NCBI RefSeq assembly: GCF_018223745.1
Contig: NZ_CP073653.1
Location: 12,501-76,500 of the forward strand
Reading direction: 5' to 3'
Length of the DNA: 64,000 bases
From: Clostridium beijerinckii
GTDB taxonomy: Bacteria > Bacillota > Clostridia > Clostridiales > Clostridiaceae
Below, piece after piece: positions 57,899 through 64,000 of this stretch (the stretch's first letter is position 1; each line of letters opens with the position of its first letter). A model generated the notes under the pieces. That model saw nothing but the letters and a program-made list of their open reading frames with translations. It was not told the origin of the DNA and searched no databases. The position numbers and the translations under genes are program-made.

Positions 57899-59674
57899 AT
57901 GAGAGTATCAGAAAGAATACAAAAATTAAGAGAAATAATGAAAAAAGAGAATATAGATTATTATATAGTGCCAAGTGAAGATTTTCATCAAAGTGAATAT
58001 GTGGCTGAATGTTTTAAGTCTAGAGCATATATAACAGGATTTACTGGTTCAGCAGGAACAGCATTGATCGGAATGGAAAAAGCAATACTATGGACAGATG
58101 GAAGATACTTTATACAAGCCAATGAACAATTAAAAGATTCTGGAGTAGAGCTTTTTAAGATGAGAATTCCTGGATGGCCGACTTTAGAAGAGTGGTTGAT
58201 GGAAAATATGATGGATGGCCAAACTTTAGGTTTTGATGGAAGAGTATTATCGGTTAATCAATATAAAGAAATTCTAAAAATAAAAGAAAATAAAAATATA
58301 AACATAGTAATGAATAAAGACTTAATTGAACAAGTATGGGAAGATAAACCTAAAATGCCTAAAGAAAAAGTTTTTTTGCATGAAGTAAAGTATTGCGGAA
58401 AAACTGCAAATGAAAAGATTCAAGAAGTAAGAAATGAAATGAAAAAGCTATGTGGAAAGTCATATATAATATCATCATTAGATGATATAGCATGGATTTT
58501 TAATATTAGAGGAAATGATGTAAAGTATACACCAGTAACTTTAGCATATGCATTAATTGATGAAGAGAAAGCTGTGCTATACATAGATAGAGAAAAGATA
58601 TCATCTGCTGATGAAAAAACATTAACTAAAGAAGGCATAATAATAAAAAATTATGAGGATATATTTGAAGATATAAAAGAAGTACAAGATAGTGTTATAT
58701 TAGACCCAAGTAAAATAAGTGCGTATATATACAATCAGATTAATAAAAGAATAAAGAAGATAGAAGAAATAAATATAACTACAAAATTAAAGGCCATAAA
58801 GAATAAGAAGGAAATAGAAAATCTTAAAAATTGTCAACTTAAAGATGGAGTTGCAATGGTAAGGTTTATTAAGTGGATCAAAGAAGGTCTAGATAAGGAA
58901 GATATAACAGAGATCACCTTAGCGGAAAAGTTATGCGATTTTAGGAGTCAAGGAGATTTATTTATTGAGGAAAGCTTTGGAACAATTGCAGGATATAAAG
59001 AACATGCAGCGATGATGCATTATTCTGCAACAGAAGAAAGTGCATATAAGTTAGAAAAAGAAGGAATATTGTTAGTCGATAGCGGTGGACAATATTTTGA
59101 TGGGACTACAGATATAACACGTAGCATTGTTTTGGGAAAATTAACTGAAGAAGAAAAACGAGATTTTACGCTGGTTCTAAAAGCACATATCAGCCTTATG
59201 AAAGCAAAATTTTTAAAAGGAACTACAGGATCCAATATAGATATTTTAAGTAGAAGAGTTTTATGGGAAGAAGGAATAGATTACAAATGTGGAACAGGTC
59301 ATGGGGTTGGATTCTGCTTAAGCGTTCACGAAGGTCCACAAACAATAAGGCCAGTACCGAATACAATAGAATTAGAACCGGGAATGATATTAACTAATGA
59401 GCCAGGAATATATAGAGAAGGCAAACATGGAATAAGGACAGAAAATATTATGCTAGTTGTTGAGGACGAAAGAAATGCTGAGTTTGGAGAATTTTATAAA
59501 TTTGAAACCATGTCATATTGTCCAATAGACTTAGGTGGAATCAATGTTGAATTGCTGACAGAGGATGAAAAAGAATGGTTAAATAATTATCATAAAGAGA
59601 CTTATGATAAATTAAGTCCATTCTTAAGTGATAGTGAAAAACAATTTCTTAAGGAATCAACTAAGGAAATATAA
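57899..59674 (+). CDS. Xaa-Pro aminopeptidase P (M24B), long three-domain form
   Basis: A 591-residue aminopeptidase P with two creatinase-like N-terminal domains (about residues 1-300) and an M24 catalytic domain. Metal ligands: Asp in LVDSGGQYFDGTTDITRS, His in GTGHGVGFCLSVHEG, Glu in NEPGIYREGKHG and Glu in IRTENIMLV. The length and C-terminal extension (PIDLGGINVELLTEDEKEWL) match the eukaryote-like APP1 form. It is a distinct subtype from its upstream neighbour, not a recent duplicate. Confidence 0.9.
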   Translation: MRVSERIQKLREIMKKENIDYYIVPSEDFHQSEYVAECFKSRAYITGFTGSAGTALIGMEKAILWTDGRYFIQANEQLKDSGVELFKMRIPGWPTLEEWLMENMMDGQTLGFDGRVLSVNQYKEILKIKENKNINIVMNKDLIEQVWEDKPKMPKEKVFLHEVKYCGKTANEKIQEVRNEMKKLCGKSYIISSLDDIAWIFNIRGNDVKYTPVTLAYALIDEEKAVLYIDREKISSADEKTLTKEGIIIKNYEDIFEDIKEVQDSVILDPSKISAYIYNQINKRIKKIEEINITTKLKAIKNKKEIENLKNCQLKDGVAMVRFIKWIKEGLDKEDITEITLAEKLCDFRSQGDLFIEESFGTIAGYKEHAAMMHYSATEESAYKLEKEGILLVDSGGQYFDGTTDITRSIVLGKLTEEEKRDFTLVLKAHISLMKAKFLKGTTGSNIDILSRRVLWEEGIDYKCGTGHGVGFCLSVHEGPQTIRPVPNTIELEPGMILTNEPGIYREGKHGIRTENIMLVVEDERNAEFGEFYKFETMSYCPIDLGGINVELLTEDEKEWLNNYHKETYDKLSPFLSDSEKQFLKESTKEI

Positions 59675-59696
59675 TTTAAACATTATAAATAGGTTA

Positions 59697-59725
59697 TTGC
59701 ACTTGTAAGCAACAAATAGTATAAT
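59697..59725 (+). promoter_or_regulatory. Promoter of the metG T-box transcript
   Basis: TTGCAC (59697-59702), a 17-bp spacer and TATAAT (59720-59725). About 100 bases separate it from the first T-box helix. Confidence 0.6.
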
Positions 59726-59829
59726 GTAAATAATTTGGGGATTAATATATATTATAGGTTAAAAATTTTATCTATAAAGTTTGCATAAAATAATCTCTTA
59801 AATAAACTAGTATTAATTAAATAGAATGC

Positions 59830-60097
59830 TATGAAGAGAAGAGTAATAAAAGAATCATTCTATAAGAGAGCTAATATATGCTGAAAGTTAGCGTTTGTGA
59901 ATTTTATGAAGATGGTCTCAGAGCATGTTTCTTGAGTCAAAATTATTTGGTTAGGGAAATACGGAAGCGACCGTTATATTGCAGGGTGATGTTGGTCACC
60001 TACTGAGTTATTTGCTGTGAGGTAAATAAGAATTAGAGTGGTAACACGTATAATACGTCTCTATATAGGTTTTAATACTTATATAGAGATTTTTTTG
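59830..60097 (+). promoter_or_regulatory. T-box leader of metG (specifier ATG)
   Basis: The distal stem I block AAGAGAGCTAATATATGCTG is at about 59863-59882. The probable specifier ATG followed by A is at 59906-59908, matching methionine. The T-box sequence AGAGTGGTAACACG is at about 60035-60048, with TGGT for pairing to tRNA CCA. The terminator stem TCTCTATATA / TATATAGAGA (60058-60067 with 60080-60089) is followed by seven or more T. The leader resembles those that respond to uncharged tRNA-Met. Confidence 0.82.
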
Positions 60098-60099
60098 TG

Positions 60100-60338
60100 C
60101 TTATGAAAAGATTAAAAGATAGAGCCAAGATAATTTGAAGACAAAAACATGAAGATGATAATAATCTTAACAATATATATTCTTTAGAATATATATTCTA
60201 ATATTCTAATATTCTGAAGAATATGCTTGAAAAATGCGGGCTGGATATGTTATGACACAATATATAGAAGGTAAAAATTAATATTATAATAGAAAAATAG
60301 CAATAAATAATTGCTTTAATATAAGGAGGACACAAATA
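60100..60338 (+). other. Spacer between metG T-box terminator and metG
   Basis: 240 bases with no gene. It holds a perfect 12-bp palindrome AATATATATTCT/AGAATATATATT (60172-60197) that runs into short direct repeats of CTAATATT up to about 60225. No convincing promoter was found here. Confidence 0.45.
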
Positions 60339-62276
60339 ATGTGTACAGATTGTAAAAAAACATATTATATTACGACACCAATTTATTATCCATCAACAAA
60401 GCTTCATATAGGTAATACCTATACAACTGTAGCTGCTGATGCTTTAGCAAGATTTAAGAGATTAACAGGCTATGATGTAATGTTCTTAACAGGAACAGAT
60501 GAACATGGTCAAAAGATCCAAAGAATAGCTGAAGAAAAGGGAATCACACCAAAACAACATGTAGATGAAGTTGTTGCTGGTATTAAAGATCTTTGGCGCA
60601 TGATGAATATAAGTTATGATAAGTTCATTAGAACTACTGATGATTATCATATTAAAGCTGTTCAAGATATATTTAAGAAATTATATGATCAAGGAGATAT
60701 ATATAAGAGTTCTTATGAAGGTTGGTATTGCACACCTTGTGAATCTTTCTGGACTGATACACAATTAGTAAATGGAAATTGCCCTGATTGCGGAAGACCA
60801 GTTGAAAAATCAAAGGAGGAAGCATATTTCTTCAAGATGAGCAAGTATGCTGATAAGTTAATCAAATATATTGAAGACCATCCAGAGTTCATTCAACCAG
60901 AATCAAGAAAAAATGAAATGCTAAATAATTTCTTAAGACCAGGTCTTCAAGATCTTTGTGTTTCAAGAACAAGCTTTAACTGGGGAGTACCTGTAACTTT
61001 TGATGAAAGTCATGTTGTATATGTTTGGATTGATGCATTATCAAACTATATTACTGCCCTTGGATATGGCCAAGAAAATAAAGATTTATATAATAAATAC
61101 TGGCCAGCAGATGTACATCTAATAGGAAAAGATATTTTAAGATTCCATACTATTTATTGGCCAATAATGTTAATGGCGCTAGATCTACCTCTTCCAAAGC
61201 AAGTTTTCGGTCATGGATGGCTACTTGTTGATGGTGGGAAAATGTCAAAATCTAAAGGTAATGTAGTAGATCCAGTTGTTCTTGTAAATGAATTTGGAGT
61301 TGATCCTGTAAGATATTATTTATTAAAAGAAATTCCATTTGGAGCAGATGGATTATTTAATAATGAAATATTTATAAAGAAAATAAATTCAGACCTTTGT
61401 AATGATTTAGGTAATCTTTTATCAAGAACAGTTGCAATGGTTGAAAAATATTTTGGTGGAGAAATGCCAGCTCAAGATGAAAAAGAAGCTATTGATGATG
61501 AATTAATAAATTTAGCATTATCAGCACCAGCTAAAATTGAGGAGGCAATAAACGAATTAAATATACCTCAAGCTTTAGAATATGTTTTTGAATTAATAAG
61601 AAGAGCAAACAAATATATAGATGAAACAACTCCATGGATATTAGCTAAAGATGAAAGTAAAAAGGCTAGACTTGGAACAGTTCTTTATAATTTAGCCGAA
61701 AGCTTAAGATTTGCATCAGTAATGATTTCAGCATTCTTGCCAGAAACATCTAAGAAGATTAATGAGCAAATTAATACTACAGAAATTTCATGGGAATCAT
61801 TAAAGTCATTTGATGGAATTAAGGCAGGAACTAAGGTAGTAAAGGCTGACAACTTATTCCCAAGAATAGATGTAGATAAGAAATTAGAAGAATTAGAAGC
61901 TTTAAAGGCTGCTCAAACACCAGCTAAGAGAGAAATTACACCTATAAAAGAAGAAATAACAATAGATGATTTTGAAAAGGTTGATTTAAGAGTAGTAAAA
62001 GTATTAGCATGTGAACCAATAAAGGGAGCTAAGAAATTATTAAAATTAAAAGTTGATTTAGGTGGAGAAGAAAGACAAGTGGTTTCTGGAATATCTAAGT
62101 TTTATAAACCAGAAGAAATAGTAGGTAAAAATGTAGTTTTAGTTGCTAACTTAAAGCCAGTAAAACTTAGAGGCGAATTATCACAAGGAATGATTTTATG
62201 TGCTGCAACAGATGATGACAGTATATTAAAAGCAGTGGATCCAGGTGAGATTCCAACAGGTAGCATTGTAAGATAA
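60339..62276 (+). CDS. metG: Methionyl-tRNA synthetase
   Basis: A 645-residue class I synthetase that charges initiator and elongator tRNA-Met. HIGH motif: KLHIGNTYTT (about residues 20-29). KMSKS: GKMSKSKGNVVDP (about 301-313). Zinc residues: CTPCESFW and CPDCGRP (about 130-154). The C-terminal EMAP-type tRNA-binding domain (about 545-645) contains IDDFEKVDLRVVKV and LRGELSQGMILCA. AAGGAGG lies 9 bases upstream of the ATG. Confidence 0.97.
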   Translation: MCTDCKKTYYITTPIYYPSTKLHIGNTYTTVAADALARFKRLTGYDVMFLTGTDEHGQKIQRIAEEKGITPKQHVDEVVAGIKDLWRMMNISYDKFIRTTDDYHIKAVQDIFKKLYDQGDIYKSSYEGWYCTPCESFWTDTQLVNGNCPDCGRPVEKSKEEAYFFKMSKYADKLIKYIEDHPEFIQPESRKNEMLNNFLRPGLQDLCVSRTSFNWGVPVTFDESHVVYVWIDALSNYITALGYGQENKDLYNKYWPADVHLIGKDILRFHTIYWPIMLMALDLPLPKQVFGHGWLLVDGGKMSKSKGNVVDPVVLVNEFGVDPVRYYLLKEIPFGADGLFNNEIFIKKINSDLCNDLGNLLSRTVAMVEKYFGGEMPAQDEKEAIDDELINLALSAPAKIEEAINELNIPQALEYVFELIRRANKYIDETTPWILAKDESKKARLGTVLYNLAESLRFASVMISAFLPETSKKINEQINTTEISWESLKSFDGIKAGTKVVKADNLFPRIDVDKKLEELEALKAAQTPAKREITPIKEEITIDDFEKVDLRVVKVLACEPIKGAKKLLKLKVDLGGEERQVVSGISKFYKPEEIVGKNVVLVANLKPVKLRGELSQGMILCAATDDDSILKAVDPGEIPTGSIVR

Positions 62277-62288
62277 TTATAAAAAATA

Positions 62289-62318
62289 GAACGTCTCACT
62301 TAGGGGAGTGAGACGTTC
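62289..62318 (+). repeat. Strong hairpin after metG
   Basis: GAACGTCTCACT and AGTGAGACGTTC form a perfect 12-bp stem with loop TAGGGG. There is no T-run on the plus strand, so it may protect or process the metG 3' end. Confidence 0.6.
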
Positions 62319-62419
62319 ATTAACCATACTAAATAAATGGTTAAAAGGGGTAAATAATAATGCTTTAACTACTTTACAATATTAATTTTAATGCATTAAT
62401 ATGTCATTTAAGTGTCAAA

Positions 62420-62468
62420 TAATAAATTCGTAAAAAAATTAGTATTTACGAATTTATTTTTATTTTAA
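62420..62468 (+). terminator. Terminator downstream of metG
   Basis: A perfect 14-bp stem AATAAATTCGTAAA / TTTACGAATTTATT (62421-62434 with 62445-62458), then TTTTATTTT. This is the first clear terminator after metG. Confidence 0.8.
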
Positions 62469-62634
62469 TTGCTATGATTTGCATTTGATCATATAGTTTT
62501 AAGTAAAGCTATCATAAAGAGGTATAAGTAATAATTTTATGTTATTATTTAAATAAGTAATCCTAAATTTAAATGCAGTAGTTTTAGAATATGACAATTT
62601 GGAAATAATGTTAATAGGAAAGGAATATTGGTTT

Positions 62635-63420
62635 ATGAATCAAAAATTTAAAATAATAGATAGTCATGCTCATTATGATGATGAAGCTTTTAATGAAGAT
62701 AGGGAATCCTTGCTAAATGAAATTAATCAAAATGGAGTTATTGGAATCCTAAATTGCGCATCATCATATGATAGTTTAAAAACAACAGATCAACTAACTA
62801 AAGATCATAATTTTGTCTTTGGAGCTTTAGGAATACATCCGGAAAATGCGAATGAGATGAAAGGCGATACACTAGATGAAATTAAATCTTATATTAAGAA
62901 TAATGACAAAATAGTAGCTATTGGGGAGATTGGATTAGACTATTATTGGGATGAAAATCCACCTAAAGATATTCAAAAGGATGTATTTAGAAGCCATATG
63001 AATTTAGCTAAAGAACTAAATTATCCAGTTGTTATTCATGATAGAGATGCACATCAAGACACATTAGAAATAATTAAGGAATTTCCAGAAGTTACAGGTG
63101 TAGTTCACTGTTTTTCAGGAAGTGTAGAATTTGCAAGGGAATGCGTAAAACTAGGATATTATATAGGAATAACAGGTGTTGTTACATTTAAAAATGCAAA
63201 AAAAGTTGTTGAAGTAGTTAGAGAAATCCCTTTAGAAAAAATACTTGTAGAAACTGATTGCCCGTATATGGCACCTGAACCAAACAGAGGAAAGAGAAAT
63301 AAATCAGACTATATTGAATATATAATAACTAAGATAGCAGAAATTAAGAATATTGACCCTTATGAGGCAAATTTGAGATTTAACGAGAATTTTTTTAGAT
63401 TGATAAGAAAGGAAAAATAA
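62635..63420 (+). CDS. tatD: TatD-family metal-dependent hydrolase (DNase-like)
   Basis: A 261-residue TIM-barrel hydrolase. Metal ligands: DSHAHYDDE (HxH, residues 8-12), Glu in AIGEIGLDYYW (about residue 95), His in VIHDRDAHQD and VVHCFSGS, and Asp in VETDCPYMAP (about residue 207). Family members are 3'-5' DNases or D-aminoacyl-tRNA-type hydrolases. The ATG at 62635 is preferred: it gives the standard family length and has AGGAAAGGAA about 10 bases upstream; earlier TTG and ATG codons lack a site. In many Firmicutes it sits between metG and a yabE-like gene, as here. Confidence 0.93.
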   Translation: MNQKFKIIDSHAHYDDEAFNEDRESLLNEINQNGVIGILNCASSYDSLKTTDQLTKDHNFVFGALGIHPENANEMKGDTLDEIKSYIKNNDKIVAIGEIGLDYYWDENPPKDIQKDVFRSHMNLAKELNYPVVIHDRDAHQDTLEIIKEFPEVTGVVHCFSGSVEFARECVKLGYYIGITGVVTFKNAKKVVEVVREIPLEKILVETDCPYMAPEPNRGKRNKSDYIEYIITKIAEIKNIDPYEANLRFNENFFRLIRKEK

Positions 63421-63653
63421 GGTAAAATATTAAATGTACACTTTAAATATAATTTCTGTATTCAACATAAAGTAAATCTAATATTAAACTGAAATTATCA
63501 TTAAGTTTAATAAATGTTTCTATAATTTCATATCATTAAATTTTTAATTTCATAATGAAGTAATATTAAATACCGCTATCATTTTTATATATTATATTTT
63601 ATGCACAAAGTGCATTATTACAATGCTTCATTATATTGCAAGAGTTTACTAAT
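63421..63653. other. Intergenic region tatD-yabE with nested inverted repeats
   Basis: ATAATGAAG (63552-63560) and CTTCATTAT (63626-63634) are perfect complements. The palindrome ATGCAC-AAA-GTGCAT (63601-63615) lies between them. No T-run follows. No gene was found. Confidence 0.4.
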
Positions 63654-63682
63654 TTGACAAGTCTAGAATATTAATATATAAT
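63654..63682 (+). promoter_or_regulatory. Promoter of the yabE-like gene
   Basis: TTGACA (63654-63659), a 17-bp spacer and TATAAT (63677-63682), both perfect. Confidence 0.85.
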
Positions 63683-63715
63683 TCAAAAGACACTCTTGCC
63701 AAAGGAGGGAAAATA

Positions 63716-64000
63716 ATGATAGAAAAATTGAGACAATTTATTAGGCAAAGTTTTTCTAACGGTCCGAAGGCAAAAATTATAATTGGAACAATTGCGATAG
63801 CATTTGTAGTTGTTACAGCAGTGACTATAATGAGCATAAGAAAAACGCTCGTAATAAGTATAGACGGTAAAGAAGCGACTTTTGTCACTTACAAGGGGAC
63901 TGTTAAAGGTGTGTTGCAAGAAAATGGGATAGAAGTATCGCCTAAAGATAAAGTGCAACCGTCCTTGGAATCCAAAGTATCTGAAAAAGAAACTATTAAA
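63716..64000 (+). CDS. YabE-like secreted protein with DUF348 domain (3' end outside window)
   Basis: The first 95 residues of a gene that runs off the window. Residues 1-20 are basic and cytoplasmic, residues about 21-41 (IIIGTIAIAFVVVTAVTIMS) form a single membrane anchor or signal, and residues 45-95 begin a DUF348 ubiquitin-like repeat (VISIDGKEATFVTYKGTVKG). Such proteins continue with G5 and a 3D or Rpf-like lytic domain and act on the wall; that part is not visible. AAAGGAGGG lies 6 bases before the ATG. Confidence 0.82.
   Translation, partial: MIEKLRQFIRQSFSNGPKAKIIIGTIAIAFVVVTAVTIMSIRKTLVISIDGKEATFVTYKGTVKGVLQENGIEVSPKDKVQPSLESKVSEKETIK

Overview
The window is about 70% A+T and reads as a low-GC, spore-forming anaerobe of Clostridium sensu stricto. 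It most resembles the C. beijerinckii / C. diolis / C. saccharoperbutylacetonicum neighbourhood. That species placement is inferred from gene content and protein character; no search was run. Supporting signs are very A/T-rich codon use, strong AGGAGG ribosome sites, spore genes (spmAB, a Csp protease, SleC), T-box and PyrR leader RNAs, and AddAB instead of RecBCD.

Layout. Positions 1-2526 hold the 3' end of an rRNA operon: partial 23S, 5S, tRNA-Met and tRNA-Ala, with a perfect consensus promoter between 23S and 5S. Positions 2583-5266 hold an HD phosphohydrolase, the niacin-responsive repressor NiaR, a GlpA-like flavoprotein with a BFD-type iron-sulfur tail, and a small unknown gene. A tandemly duplicated tRNA-Ser(UGA)-tRNA-Ser(GCU) pair follows, each copy with its own promoter and terminator. 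Then come a GNAT acetyltransferase and the recombination nuclease genes addB-addA.

Positions 14-27 kb carry cell-envelope and housekeeping genes: an L,D-transpeptidase, an orphan histidine kinase, tRNA-Arg, psd, a TetR regulator, a HAD phosphatase, an ABC-F ATPase, a DUF1836 protein, trhA, proBA, mgsA and an SDR. Positions 28-32.5 kb are carAB behind a PyrR attenuator. A short unknown gene at 32.7 kb has two LexA-type SOS boxes over its promoter. Next are an HD-GYP protein, murI, a cyclophilin, a DUF3783 protein and an XRE regulator with an S24-like domain that lacks the catalytic serine.

The most unusual gene is at 37.3-40.5 kb. One open frame joins an apparently intact Csp-type germination protease to a complete SleC-like cortex-lytic zymogen, which is the usual substrate of Csp. 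An in-frame ATG with a good ribosome site remains exactly where a stand-alone SleC would start. Positions 40.6-44.5 kb hold two radical SAM proteins, a YkvI-family membrane protein and a ComB-like phosphatase. An intact IS1182-type element (44.57-46.44 kb) follows, whose left end folds into a terminator-like hairpin. Beyond it are a BFD-like ferredoxin and a decayed histidine kinase fragment.

Positions 48-64 kb hold ileS and metG, each behind a T-box leader, a CcpA-like regulator, a MarR-MATE operon, spmAB, two unequal M24 aminopeptidase P genes, tatD and the start of a YabE-like G5/DUF348 protein that runs off the window. Gene starts were chosen by ribosome-site spacing and family length. 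Several differ from the longest open frame, and each such choice is noted in its entry.
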